NCBI GenBank assembly: GCA_963763955.1
Contig: CAVXQP010000025.1
Span: forward strand, 1-64,000
Length of the DNA: 64,000 bases
From: DASUPK01 sp963763955
GTDB taxonomy: Bacteria > Actinomycetota > Thermoleophilia > Solirubrobacterales > 70-9
Direction: 5' to 3'
The position numbers and the translations under genes are program-made. Under the pieces are notes generated by a model, which was given only the letters and a program-made list of their open reading frames with translations, was not told the origin of the DNA and did not search any database. Each line of letters begins with the position of its first letter. The stretch's first letter is position 1. This document shows, one piece after another, positions 8,961-17,894 of this stretch.

Positions 8961-8990
8961 GGAGCCCGGCGGCGGGAACCGGGCTCCCGC
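8961..8990 (-). terminator. GC-rich hairpin between DUF7144 and YrhK-like genes
   Basis: GGGAGCCCGG and CCGGGCTCCC form a 10-bp stem with a loop of about 9 nt, directly after the DUF7144 stop. There is no T-tract, so it may attenuate rather than terminate. Confidence 0.5.
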
Positions 8991-8996
8991 GCTCGA

Positions 8997-9395
8997 TCAG
9001 GCCCTCGGGGTCGCGCCCACGTCCGTGGGCTCGTTGGGATCGAAGACGATCAGCCCGTAGACGATCCAGACGCAGAGGGCAAAGATTCCCAGCTCCCAGA
9101 ATGGATGGTGATCGCCCATCGAAAGCAGGGCACCGATCGCGCCGAGGCTGCCGGCGATCACCCCGATGATCCGGCCCCAGGCGTTGCCGGACATCAGGGA
9201 GAAACCAGCCGTGAGCTGGATCACCCCGAGGATGATCAGCACCCACCCCATCGCATGAAGGTTGGTGAGGATGTACCTCGTGTCATTGACGTAGAAATTC
9301 GCATCAGCGACGGCGCCGATGCCGTAGATGATGTTGAGCGTGCCGACAATCAGCAGCAAGACGGCGACGAAGACGACGCGGCCTGCACCTCTCAT
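8997..9395 (-). CDS. DUF7144-type four-helix membrane protein (second copy)
   Basis: The 132-residue protein opens RGAGRVVFVAVLLLIVGTLN, continuing into IIYGIGA, and has three further helices. AAGGAGG lies 8 nt upstream of the ATG at 9395. It is divergent from the SHOCT gene at 9659, mirroring the SHOCT/DUF7144 pair at 6022-6879. Site S3a faces it. The mirror arrangement around gadB looks like an inverted duplication that has since diverged. Confidence 0.85.
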   Translation of the reverse strand: MRGAGRVVFVAVLLLIVGTLNIIYGIGAVADANFYVNDTRYILTNLHAMGWVLIILGVIQLTAGFSLMSGNAWGRIIGVIAGSLGAIGALLSMGDHHPFWELGIFALCVWIVYGLIVFDPNEPTDVGATPRA

Positions 9396-9509
9396 CTTGG
9401 GGATTCCTCCTTTTCGCCGACCGCCGCCATCGGCGGCCGTATCCGCGGGAGCGCTGACGAAACTCACGCACCGCGACCGGCAAGCTTTCAGCCCGCCCTG
9501 GGTACGGCA

Positions 9510-9526
9510 TCCCCCAATCCGGGTGA
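9510..9526 (-). promoter_or_regulatory. 17-bp dyad operator S3a (DUF7144 side)
   Basis: Read toward the gene it is TCACCCG-GAT-TGGGGGA followed by TGCCG. It is 115 bp upstream of the start at 9395. The right arm is degenerate. Confidence 0.55.
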
Positions 9527-9578
9527 TATTCCGTCCAGGCATGTCCGCTCGGGTCTTCAATCGTTGGCGTCGGCGATT

Positions 9579-9595
9579 TCACCCGGTCTGAGTGA
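9579..9595 (+). promoter_or_regulatory. 17-bp dyad operator S3b (SHOCT side)
   Basis: TCACCCG-GTC-TGAGTGA followed by TGCGG, 63 bp upstream of the ATG at 9659. Confidence 0.65.
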
Positions 9596-9658
9596 TGCGG
9601 ATCAGCCGGTTTCGCGGTTGGATCGGTAGCCCACAGGATCCGCAGCGAAAGGAACGGC

Positions 9659-9925
9659 ATGCCCTTGCGAAGGAGAAGGCCGCTAACGCGGGCGGCGATG
9701 GTTGGCGGAGCCGGCTACGCGGCCGGAAAGCGTCGAACTCGGGCGGCGCCCCAACAGGCCCCCCCGCCACAGCAGGTGCAGGCCACCAAGGCGGCCGGGG
9801 CGACCGAAGGCAGCGGAATGTCCGAGATGGACCGGATCGACGTACTCAGGAAGCTCGGTGAGCTGCACGACTCGGGCGTTCTCACCGACGACCAATTCGA
9901 TGCCGAGAAGGAGAAGCTCATCTAA
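9659..9925 (+). CDS. SHOCT-domain protein (second copy)
   Basis: The 88-residue protein has a basic N-terminus (LRRRRPLTR), a Pro/Gln/Ala linker and a C-terminal SHOCT module (DVLRKLGELHDSGVLTDDQF, then DAEKEKL). AAGGA precedes the ATG. The next gene starts immediately after its stop codon, so both are one transcript under S3b. Confidence 0.85.
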   Translation: MPLRRRRPLTRAAMVGGAGYAAGKRRTRAAPQQAPPPQQVQATKAAGATEGSGMSEMDRIDVLRKLGELHDSGVLTDDQFDAEKEKLI

Positions 9926-10429
9926 ATGGAGTTCGGACCAGTTCAGATGCTGGTGGTCGGCTTCGATGACGGCAAGTTCTCCGGCGAGATACTGGCCGAG
10001 TTGCGGCGGCTTCGCGAGCACGACATCGTCCGTCTCGTTGACCTCCTGTTCGTTGCCAGGGATGAGAACGGTGAAATCGAGCCCCTCGAGCACAGTGACC
10101 TTGCCGAGGACGAGGCAGTGGCGTTCGGCGCGCTTGCCGGGGCTCTGCTTGGCATGGGCGCCGCCGGAGAAGAGGGGGCCGAAGAGGAGGCAGCGCAGGG
10201 TGCGGCGGCCGTGGAGGAAAGAGGCTCAATCATCAATCCGGACAACGTCTGGTACCTGGCCGATGCCATCCCCCCGGGAACCTCTGCTGGCATTGCGCTG
10301 CTCGAGCATCGTTGGGCAATCCCGCTGAGAGACGCGATTGAGCGCGCCGGCGGCAATGCCCTGGTGGACACCTGGATCCACCCTCGTGATCTGATTGAAG
10401 CGGGCGCCGACGCGGCCCGACACGGCTGA
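9926..10429 (+). CDS. DUF6325/DUF1269-like protein
   Basis: The 167-residue protein has an N-terminal ferredoxin-like strand-helix pattern (VQMLVVGFDDGKFSGEILAE), a VDLLFVARDENGEIE motif, and an Ala/Gly/Glu-rich hinge. The C-terminal half carries a GTSAGIALLEHRWA motif. This is the layout of DUF6325 stress-associated proteins. It starts on the base after the upstream SHOCT stop. SHOCT plus DUF6325 gene pairs are common in Actinomycetota; the molecular function is unknown. Confidence 0.8.
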   Translation: MEFGPVQMLVVGFDDGKFSGEILAELRRLREHDIVRLVDLLFVARDENGEIEPLEHSDLAEDEAVAFGALAGALLGMGAAGEEGAEEEAAQGAAAVEERGSIINPDNVWYLADAIPPGTSAGIALLEHRWAIPLRDAIERAGGNALVDTWIHPRDLIEAGADAARHG

Positions 10430-10478
10430 GCGTCTCAGAGAGTCGGATCCCGTTGCGGTCCAAAGCCGGCCGTGGATT

Positions 10479-10495
10479 TCATCCCGATCGGGTGA
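10479..10495 (+). promoter_or_regulatory. 17-bp dyad operator S4
   Basis: TCATCCC-GAT-CGGGTGA, 104 bp upstream of the small membrane protein at 10599. A GATTTCA prefix is shared with S2b and S3b. Confidence 0.65.
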
Positions 10496-10598
10496 GGCCG
10501 CCTGCGTCCGCTCCGGACACCATGCGTCATCAAGGCGCGTGGCCCACCGCACGGAAAGCGGTTGCTCAACCGGCCGCGCGCAACGAAAGGAGTCTCAA

Positions 10599-10778
10599 AT
10601 GCTGTGGGTCGGACTTGGAATTCTCTATTTCCTGCTGCTCGTCACGCTCGGGATCATGTCGATCAGGAAGGGCCACTGGGTCATGTTCATCCTCGGAATC
10701 GTCTTCCCGTTGTTCTGGCTGATCGGCGCCCTGATGCCCCCGAGGGGCGCGGCCGCGGCGAGCTCGGGCGCCTACTAA
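10599..10778 (+). CDS. Small two-helix membrane protein
   Basis: The 59-residue protein has two hydrophobic segments joined by SIRKGHW and a GAAAASSGAY tail. GAAAGGAGT lies 5 nt before the ATG, and dyad S4 is upstream, so it is probably a member of the same regulon. Family not recognised. Confidence 0.75.
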   Translation: MLWVGLGILYFLLLVTLGIMSIRKGHWVMFILGIVFPLFWLIGALMPPRGAAAASSGAY

Positions 10779-10819
10779 GGCGGTAGGGGTCATCTGACCC
10801 GGCCCTGGCTGGGGTCGGG

Positions 10820-11515
10820 TCAGAGCAGCTCAATGACCCCGCGCACGATCAGCAGCAGCCCGACCCCGCCGGCCAGTCTGAAGGCGAGCGTCTTGGAGTT
10901 GCTGTTGAACCAGGCTTGGAACCGATCGACGGTCCTCGGCGTCCAGTCGGGCGCAACCGCGTAGCCGATCAGGGGCAGCTCGAGGAGCAGCAGCATGATC
11001 AGGTTGAAGCTGAGCACGAGAGCAATCGTCCCCGTAGTGCTTGCGTTCTGGTCGGCGATGTGGTTCAGGCCGATCAGGTAGGAGGCGCCCGGCAACGTCA
11101 GGAGCGCCCCGACGACGAACGTGGTCCGCGCCGTTCCCTTGCTGAGGGCGGTCTGCCAGCGTGGCGGTCCCTTCTGCTTCTTGGCCTCCTGGCGCCTCCG
11201 GCGCCGGTCTGCTATTCGCCCCTCCTCTCGAGGCACCCGACCGGGGCGAATCAAGTAGGCAACCACCAGCAGGATTCCCCCGAGCGCGAGGTCGGCCGCG
11301 GGACTGAGCGTATTCTGCGCGGTGCTGGTGGCGCCCGAGGACCCGTCGACCGCGAAGACGATCACCAGACCGAGGGTGATGCTGGTCATCATCGCCCCGA
11401 GGAGGTAGCCGAGCAGCAGGCGCTTCGGGTGGTCGAGCAGGAGCATCACCGTAGTGGCGCCGAGCAGCACCGGGTTGAGTGCGCCCGCGAAGGCCCAGAC
11501 GTAGATGCCGCCCAC
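10820..11515 (-). CDS. GAP / SfLAP-family six-helix membrane protein
   Basis: The 231-residue protein has six hydrophobic segments and a basic central loop (residues 95-115). It opens AFAGALNPVLLGATTVMLLL, and the second half repeats the theme with GALLTLPGASYLIGLNHI. This is the pattern of GAP-family (mycobacterial sulfolipid-addressing Sap-like) proteins, which are thought to help export lipids. GTG start. It lies 13 bp downstream of the small membrane gene at 11529 and likely shares its promoter near S5. Confidence 0.8.
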   Translation of the reverse strand: MGGIYVWAFAGALNPVLLGATTVMLLLDHPKRLLLGYLLGAMMTSITLGLVIVFAVDGSSGATSTAQNTLSPAADLALGGILLVVAYLIRPGRVPREEGRIADRRRRRQEAKKQKGPPRWQTALSKGTARTTFVVGALLTLPGASYLIGLNHIADQNASTTGTIALVLSFNLIMLLLLELPLIGYAVAPDWTPRTVDRFQAWFNSNSKTLAFRLAGGVGLLLIVRGVIELL

Positions 11516-11528
11516 GACTATTTCCGGC

Positions 11529-11711
11529 CTAGTTCAACTCGTTCGCCCTGATCACCCGAACCACAAGGACAATCGCCAGGATCACCAGCGCGATGAGCAG
11601 GACGACCCCAAGGATTGGGCCGACGAAAAAGAACGCGGCCAAGACGCCGAGAAACGCCAGGATCGCACCGAGCGCAACTGGAACGCCGATCAGGTCTGAA
11701 TCACCGCCCAC
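11529..11711 (-). CDS. Small membrane protein
   Basis: About 60 residues with two hydrophobic segments (VALGAILAFLGVLAAFFFVG and VVLLIALVILAIVLVV). The GTG at 11711 is a tentative start; longer readings would run through dyad S5. First gene of a probable operon with the GAP-family gene. Family not recognised. Confidence 0.6.
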   Translation of the reverse strand: MGGDSDLIGVPVALGAILAFLGVLAAFFFVGPILGVVLLIALVILAIVLVVRVIRANELN

Positions 11712-11745
11712 GAGGCCAAGGTAGTTCTGAAGCGGGTCCCGCGCA

Positions 11746-11762
11746 TCGCCCGAAACGGGTGA
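11746..11762 (-). promoter_or_regulatory. 17-bp dyad operator S5
   Basis: Read leftward it is TCACCCG-TTT-CGGGCGA followed by TGCGC. It lies between the divergent small membrane gene (starts 11711) and the LAL regulator (starts 11839), so it could serve both, including autoregulation of the regulator. Confidence 0.65.
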
Positions 11763-11838
11763 TGATCGATCTAGGTAGTCACTACTGAGGAGGGTTGGGT
11801 AGCTGCCACGTTCCTCGGCTCCGTTTGGCAGCAATAGG

Positions 11839-14089
11839 GTGACGATTGCGACGCCGCGAGCAGGAACGCGAGCGGAGACTGACGCGGACTCGCTAGGGGA
11901 ATTGACTCAAGCCAAGCGAAAGCCCACGCCCAGGCGAGTGCATCCGGCACAGGATCCGCTCGGGTTCGCTACCCCGGTCGCGGTCCCAGCGCTCTACGAC
12001 GGGTATGTGCGCCGCCCGGATCTAGTCTCGCGCCTTCGCCAGGCCGGCGATTACCCGCTCGTGCTCGTCAGAGCGCCGGCCGGGTATGCGAAGACCAGCG
12101 TGCTCGCCGAATGGGCCGAGCAGGACGACCGACCCTTCGCCTGGGTGAGCCTTACTTCGAGAGATAACCACGCGCCGCAACTCCTGAATCGTCTTGTCGA
12201 GGCCATCGACGGCGTAAGCCTCAAGGGAAGGCCATGCGTCCTCGTCGTGGACAACGCTGAGGTGGTCAGGAGCCAAGAGCGCATCGGATGCCCTGGCCAA
12301 CGTGATCGCGAGTCTTCGCCCCGACGGTCAGATTGCGCTGGCCTCCCGCAAGGAGCCTCAATTGCCGCTGGGCCGGATGCGCGCACAGCGCGAGGTCTTC
12401 GAGTTGACCCGGCGAGAACTGGCGATGAGCCGGCTCGAAAGCGCCGCGTTGCTCGAGGAGCTCGGGCTGAAGCTCAGCCCGGAAGAGGCCGACGCTCTCC
12501 ATGAGCAAATCGAGGGCTGGCCCGCCGCTCTGTACCTGGCGGGACTCTCCCTCGCACAGGAGCCCGACACGGCGTCCGGCGTCGCCGGCTTCGCGGGCGA
12601 CGATCAGTTCGTGTCCGACTATGTCAGGGATGAGTTCCTGAGCGGGATCTCCCTTGCGCGGCTCAGGTTTTTGATCCGTTCGTCGATCCTCGAGGACCTC
12701 GAGGGGAATATCTGCGACCAGGTGCTCGAGCGCTCCGGGTCGGCACGGGTCCTGCGAGAGCTGTCTCGGTCCAATCTGCCCCTCGACTGCCTCGATCATG
12801 CCGACGGCTCGTACCGCTACCACCCACTCTTCAGCCAGATGCTCCGCGCGGAGCTGCACCGCCGCGAGCCCGACCTCGAGAGACCCCTCCACGGACGTGC
12901 GAGCGCGTGGTACGCGGGGCGCGAGCGATTCGAGGAGGCGATCGACCACGCGATCGAGGCCGGCGACGAGAAACGGGCGGCCGAGCTGATCTGGGCTCGC
13001 GCGGCGCCTTCGCTGGCCCGAGGCGATCGCGGAGCGGTGCGGCACTGGCTGGACCGATTCAGTGACCAGAAGGTCGCGGGCTCTGTTCGGCTCGCGCTTA
13101 CCGCCGCACATCTCTACCTAACGCTGGGAGAGGGAGGATTGGGTGCGCACTGGGCCTCGGTTGCAGATGAAGACTTCGACGAGGAGGCCGACGACGATCC
13201 CGAACTGCTCGCCGACCTGCTCATCCTCCGGGCGACGCTTCAGCCGAACGGCATCGAGAACATGGGGAGGGATGCCACCCGGGCGGCGGAGCTGCTCCCG
13301 CCGGAGAATCCCTGGCGCTCGATCTCGTACTTCTATGCCGGCGCCAGCCGCTACCTGTCCGGGCATCTGGAGTCAGGCAAAGAGTTGCTCGAGGAGGGGG
13401 CCAGGCGGGGGGCGGCGAACGCTCCGATCGTTCAGGTGTTCTGCCTCGTGCAACTCACCCTGCTGCACTTGGACCGCGACGACCTAGAGCGCGCCCTTCG
13501 CGTGATCGCGCAGGCGCGCGAGCAGCTCGAACGGTTCAATCTCGGGGACTATCCGGTGATGGCGACATTCTTCGCCGCCTCGTCGCTGACCCGCGCGCTC
13601 GAGGGGCAGATCGAGGACGCGGCGGCCGATGGCAAGCGCGCCGCAAAAATGCTCAGCGGTCTGGCCGGCTTCCCGGACTGGTTGGTCGCGGCGGCCGGGA
13701 TCTTCCTTGCCCGCGCGTACATGCTGCTCGACGACCCAGTCGAAGCGGAAAGACTGCTTGTCTACGCCGCGGAAATCGCCGACCGGATCCCAGATGCGCC
13801 AACCCTTCGCCGCTGGGTCTCCGAGTCGCAGTCGTCGGCATCGGCGATGTCCGACGAAGTCGATCACGCTGGGCTGACGCCCGCGGAGTTGAGAACGCTT
13901 CAGTTTCTCCCGAGCCACCTCTCGTTCAGAGAGATCGCCGAGCGCAGCTTCGTTTCGCCGAACACCGTGAAGACCCAGGCCCAGGCGATCTACAGAAAGC
14001 TCGATGCCTCCTCCCGCGCTGAGGCTGTCGATCAAGCTCGTGAGGCAGGCCTGCTTCGGGACGAACCTATTACGCCGGTTGGTCGATGA
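11839..14089 (+). pseudogene. LuxR-family LAL (MalT-like) regulator, one frameshift
   Basis: Large ATP-binding LuxR regulators combine an NTPase, a helical repeat region and a C-terminal HTH. Here a degenerate Walker A (RAPAGYAKTSVLAEW, about residue 78) and Walker B (CVLVVDNAEV) lie in the first frame. A single-base shift near 12280 moves the rest to another frame: the winged-helix/TPR-like region and a LuxR HTH ending LSFREIAERSFVSPNTVKTQ near 13960. Joined, it would be about 750 residues, somewhat short for the class. GTG start. Its stop overlaps the DUF2252 start. It is the only DNA-binding regulator in the dyad-rich island and so the likely regulator of the S sites, if it is functional. 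Confidence 0.85.
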
Positions 14090-15474
14090 CCCGCCTCCTG
14101 ACACCCGCGGAGAGTGAGGCGGTCGGAAAGGCCGCTCGGGCGAACACCCCCCGGTCGAGCCACGCGCTCTGGGAGGCCCCGTCAGACCGGCCGGACCCAG
14201 TCGAGACGCTTGAGGCTCAGGACGCGACGCGGGTTCCCGAGCTGGTGCCGATCCGCCACGGGCGCATGCTCGCGTCGGCATTCACCTTCTACCGGGGCGC
14301 AGCGGCGATCATGGCGACCGACCTGGCGACCACCCCGAGCTCCGAGCTCAGGGTCCAGCTCTGCGGCGACGCGCACCTCTCGAACTTCGGCGGCTTCGCT
14401 GCCCCTGACCGGCGGCTGATCTTCGACATCAACGACTTCGATGAGACGCATCCGGGCCCGTTTGAGTGGGACCTGAAACGACTGGCCGGAAGCTTCGCAA
14501 TCGGCGGCCAGGCAATCGGGCTGAAGGCGAGCGAGACACGGTCTGCCGTTGCCGCCACAGCCCGGGAGTATCGGGAGGAGATGCGGCGGCTCGCCTCGAT
14601 GCGGACGATCGACGTCTGGTACGAGCGCATCGACGTGCAGGCCCTGGAGCAGTACCGCTCGCAGGTCAGCCGCAGCCAGGCGAAGAACTTCGAAAAGAAC
14701 GTCGCCAAGGCCGAGCGTAAGAACAGCATGCGGGCCTTCGACAAGCTCACCACGACCGAGAACGGCGAAATTCGCATCGTCAGCGATCCTCCGTTGATCG
14801 TCCCGATCGATCAATTCCTCGGCGTTGACCCGGCGCTCATCGAGCAACGCCTGACCGAGGTGTTCTCGGCCTACAGGGACACGATCGATCGTGATGTCCG
14901 CCATTTGATCGACGAATACCGATTCGTGCACGCAGCTCACAAGGTGGTTGGGGTTGGAAGCGTCGGGACGCGAGCCTGGATCCTGCTCCTGCTTGGGCGC
15001 GACTCACGGGACCCCCTGTTCCTCCAGGCGAAGGAGGCCCAGAGCTCGGTGCTCGAGCCGTACACCGAGGCAAGTCAGTTCAAGCATCAGGGCCGACGCG
15101 TGGTCGAAGGGCAGCGCCTGATGCAGGCCGCCAGCGACATCTTCCTCGGCTGGGTGACGGCGGAAGGACCTGACGGGAAGAACCGGGACTTCTATGTGCG
15201 GCAGCTCTGGGATGGCAAGGGCTCCGCGGTGGTCGAAAGGATGACTGCGAAGACGATGGCGCTCTACGCGAAGCTCTGCGGGCGGACGCTCGCCCGCGCC
15301 CACGGTCGCTCAGGGGACCGCATCGCGATCGCCGCCTATCTCGGCAAGGGCGATGGGTTCGACCGCGCGATCTGTGACTTTGCCGAGGCCTACGCGGAAC
15401 AGAACGATCGCGACTACCGGGAGTTCGCGAGCGCCGTCAAGGACGGCAGCCTGCTGGCGGAAACGGATCTGTAA
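14086..15474 (+). CDS. DUF2252 family protein
   Basis: The 462-residue length is normal for the family. Seen: RHGRMLASAFTFYRGAA (57-73), GDAHLSNFG (94-102) and FDINDFDE (113-120), which correspond to the kinase-like catalytic region of DUF2252 proteins. A GVGSVGTRAW motif and C-terminal LARAHGRSGD follow. Biochemical function is unestablished. The ATG overlaps the LAL stop by 4 bp (translational coupling). A decayed paralogue lies at 17952-19370, and tRNA-Phe fragments lie just downstream of both DUF2252 genes. Confidence 0.9.
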   Translation: MTRLLTPAESEAVGKAARANTPRSSHALWEAPSDRPDPVETLEAQDATRVPELVPIRHGRMLASAFTFYRGAAAIMATDLATTPSSELRVQLCGDAHLSNFGGFAAPDRRLIFDINDFDETHPGPFEWDLKRLAGSFAIGGQAIGLKASETRSAVAATAREYREEMRRLASMRTIDVWYERIDVQALEQYRSQVSRSQAKNFEKNVAKAERKNSMRAFDKLTTTENGEIRIVSDPPLIVPIDQFLGVDPALIEQRLTEVFSAYRDTIDRDVRHLIDEYRFVHAAHKVVGVGSVGTRAWILLLLGRDSRDPLFLQAKEAQSSVLEPYTEASQFKHQGRRVVEGQRLMQAASDIFLGWVTAEGPDGKNRDFYVRQLWDGKGSAVVERMTAKTMALYAKLCGRTLARAHGRSGDRIAIAAYLGKGDGFDRAICDFAEAYAEQNDRDYREFASAVKDGSLLAETDL

Positions 15475-15631
15475 GCGCTCTGCGGCGGAAGCGGAAGCCA
15501 AGGCAGAGGTTCCAAGGTGGGCAACAAAACACCCTGAAACAGCAGCAAATGCTTGTCGATGACACCGGGCCGGAATCTTCCGAATAGCAGGCTGAAGATC
15601 AATTGCCCGCAAAGAGCCATCAACGCGGGTG

Positions 15632-15673
15632 ACGACTGAAAATCGTGGTGTCGCCAGTTCGATTCTGGCCCTC
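15632..15673 (+). repeat. tRNA-Phe(GAA) 3' half, copy 3
   Basis: Loop CTGAAAA at 15636-15642; 4 of the 5 anticodon-stem bases upstream (15632-15635, ACGA) still pair, so this copy reaches further 5' than copy 2. Identity is lost after CCTC (15673), so the last acceptor bases are missing. About 90-110 bp upstream lies CACCCTGAAACAGC, which is also found before copy 4. Confidence 0.8.
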
Positions 15674-15692
15674 ACTGCGCAGTGAGCCGCGT

Positions 15693-17378
15693 TTATTCCT
15701 CCGCGACGACCTGCTTCACAGCCTGATCGACTGTGGGATACGGGGCATCAAGAATCGAATCGCCCGGCGCTACGTGGATGACATCCCGAACCTGACCGAC
15801 GTTTCGGGCGATCACCAACCGGACGCCATCGGCCCCCAGTTCTCGCGCCACCTGGTCGAGGACCTGGGCCGCCGTCACATCGATGAAGGCGACCGTCTCC
15901 GCATCGATGACGATTGCGTGAACGTCGGCGCGCCTCGCGGTGCCGCGGATCTGACGCGCGACCGGCTCGGCATTGGCGAAGAACAGCCCGCCCTCGATCC
16001 TCAGCACCGCGATTCCTTCGACGCGCCGGTTCTCCGGATGCCGATCCAGATCCGAGAAGTGACCACTCGGGCCGGGGACTCTCCCGAGCTCTCTCACCGG
16101 CGGCCGCGAGGCACGGTAGAGGAGAAGGAGGAGCGAGATCAGCACTCCGATGAAGAGCCCGGCGAGGATTCCGACGATCATCACCCCAAGCATCGCGGCG
16201 ACCGCCGCAATGAAGTCCGGCCGAGCCGCAAATCCGTAGGCCCGGCCGAGCCGGATGCTGTAAACGCGATAGAAGTCGCGGAGCGCCGGGAAGTCGATCA
16301 AGTCGATCAGGGCGACGATCACAACGGCCGCCAGGGTTGCCACGGGCAGCCTTTCGAAAAAGCCCGTGAGAAAGAGCAGGGTGAGCGTCGTCAGACCGGC
16401 GGCGATCAGCCCGACGAGTTGGGTCCGCCCGCCGGCGGTGCTGTTCACCGCCGTCTTGGACAGGCTCCCGTTGACCGCGAACCCACCGGAGATCCCAGAG
16501 CCGAGGTTCGCCGCGCCGAGGCCGATCAGCTCACGATTCGGGTCGATCTCCCGATTGTCCCGCTGAGCATAGGTCTTGGCGGTCCCCAGGCTTTCCGCAT
16601 AGCCGATCAGCATCACCCCCAAAGCTGCGGCTCCCAGACCACCGAAGCGATCGAGACTGACGTCCGGGACTGACAGCGACGGCAGGCCGGGCTCGATGGA
16701 GCCGACGATCTCCACCCCGTGAGCGTCGAGGTCGAAGAGCTGAACGGCGCCGACTCCCAGGACGACGGCCGCCAGCGGCCCTGGGATCGCCGGAGCCACT
16801 CGAGGAAGCCCAAACAGCACGGCGAGCGACCCAACCCCGACCAGGAGCGTGGTGCCGTTGGTCTCATCGACGTTGCTCAGAAAGTCCCAGGCCCTCTCGA
16901 AGAAGTAACCGTGGCCGGTTTCGACTCCGAACAGCTTCGGGATCTGGCCGACGATGACCGTCAGCGCCAAGCCGATGATGAAGCCCTTGAGTACGGGTTC
17001 GGAAACAAAGTTCGCCAGAAACCCGAGGCGCAAGGCGCCTGCGATCAACGCTGCGAGTCCGACGCAGATCGCGAGCGCGGCCGTTGTCGTAACGAACTGC
17101 CCCCCGCTCCCTGAAACGGCGTTTCCAACAACCGCAGCCGACAGCGCCGCCGCGGCGGCCGATGGCCCGGTGATCAGTTGTCGCGAGCTACCGAGAGCCG
17201 CGTAGAGGATCAGCGCCGCCGGCGCCGCATAGAGACCGACGACGGGCGGGACCCCGGCTATCGTCGCGTAAGCCAGCGCCGAGGGCACGAGCACTGCCCA
17301 GACCGTCAGGCCGGCGACGAGGTCCCCGCTGACCCAGTCGCGCTGGTAGTTCCTCAGCGATGGAAACAAGTGGCTCAC
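15693..17378 (-). CDS. SulP-family anion transporter with STAS domain
   Basis: The 561-residue protein moves sulfate, bicarbonate or similar anions. The N-terminal SulP signature DLVAGLTVWAVLVPSALAYA (residues 20-39) is followed by the rest of a 12-14 helix bundle to about residue 415. A C-terminal STAS domain (about 440-560) carries GLFFANAEPV and a conserved DAETVAFIDVTA near its phosphorylatable position. Substrate cannot be told from sequence; sulfate would fit the sulfatase genes nearby, but that is inference. The gene and the SnoaL gene beyond its start fill the segment between tRNA-Phe fragments 3 and 4. Confidence 0.93.
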   Translation of the reverse strand: MSHLFPSLRNYQRDWVSGDLVAGLTVWAVLVPSALAYATIAGVPPVVGLYAAPAALILYAALGSSRQLITGPSAAAAALSAAVVGNAVSGSGGQFVTTTAALAICVGLAALIAGALRLGFLANFVSEPVLKGFIIGLALTVIVGQIPKLFGVETGHGYFFERAWDFLSNVDETNGTTLLVGVGSLAVLFGLPRVAPAIPGPLAAVVLGVGAVQLFDLDAHGVEIVGSIEPGLPSLSVPDVSLDRFGGLGAAALGVMLIGYAESLGTAKTYAQRDNREIDPNRELIGLGAANLGSGISGGFAVNGSLSKTAVNSTAGGRTQLVGLIAAGLTTLTLLFLTGFFERLPVATLAAVVIVALIDLIDFPALRDFYRVYSIRLGRAYGFAARPDFIAAVAAMLGVMIVGILAGLFIGVLISLLLLLYRASRPPVRELGRVPGPSGHFSDLDRHPENRRVEGIAVLRIEGGLFFANAEPVARQIRGTARRADVHAIVIDAETVAFIDVTAAQVLDQVARELGADGVRLVIARNVGQVRDVIHVAPGDSILDAPYPTVDQAVKQVVAEE

Positions 17379-17384
17379 AGAGCC

Positions 17385-17792
17385 TTACCACTCCGACAGC
17401 CCGGCGGCTTCGAGAGCATCCTCCCGGGTGGGGTGGAACTCGATTCGGACGACCTTGCGCTCCACCACCTCGTAGGCGACAGTCCATGTTTGAGTCACAG
17501 CGACACCGCTGGTTCGGCCGCGGCCGCCGGAGCGCATGACGACCACCACCCAGTCTCCCGCGTCGATCAATTCGTCAGGCTCGGCGCACCAGTAATCCTC
17601 GAACGAGGAGACGAACCGCCCGATCGACGCGATCACGGCTTCCCGTCCCCGTACCCGCTGCGTTTCCATGTTTGCCCGCGGATCCGACCACAGCACGACT
17701 TCGGCGCCGATGCGTGCTGTCGATGCCTCGTAATCGCTCTGGACGAATGCGTGCAAGAGGCGGCGTACGATCTCGACGTTCTCCTGCGACAT
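17385..17792 (-). CDS. SnoaL-like (NTF2-fold) protein, MSQENVE family
   Basis: The 135-residue protein opens MSQENVEIVRRLLHAF and ends EDALEAAGLSEW, the conserved ends of a family greatly expanded in Thermoleophilia. The middle has the NTF2-like pattern, with RGREAVIASIGRF and DAGDWVVVVMRSGGRG. Ligand unknown. Upstream is the conserved cassette: palindrome A copy, then 12 bp, GATACT, 9 bp, ATG. This is the only full-length member of the family in the window; the others at 27953, 28358, 30538 and 35078 are broken or truncated. Its stop is 7 bp from the SulP start. Confidence 0.88.
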   Translation of the reverse strand: MSQENVEIVRRLLHAFVQSDYEASTARIGAEVVLWSDPRANMETQRVRGREAVIASIGRFVSSFEDYWCAEPDELIDAGDWVVVVMRSGGRGRTSGVAVTQTWTVAYEVVERKVVRIEFHPTREDALEAAGLSEW

Positions 17793-17819
17793 CGCCCGTC
17801 CAGTATCCCGCGAAGACAG

Positions 17820-17839
17820 CCGCTTTCCAGGCAAAGCAG
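17820..17839 (-). promoter_or_regulatory. Palindrome A copy (variant) over -35 of SnoaL gene
   Basis: On the minus strand it reads CTGCTTTGCCTGGAAAGCGG. TGGAAA lies about 16-17 bp before GATACT (the -10), which is 9 bp before the SnoaL ATG at 17792. Confidence 0.7.
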
Positions 17840-17894
17840 GACCTTCAGTTGGGCAATGGCTGGACAAGACACCACCCTGAAACAGCCGCAAGCC

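Noticed and set aside
15611..15628. CATCAACGCGGGTGA as a ninth dyad
   Set aside because: Only the right half matches; the left arm does not, and no gene starts at the usual distance.
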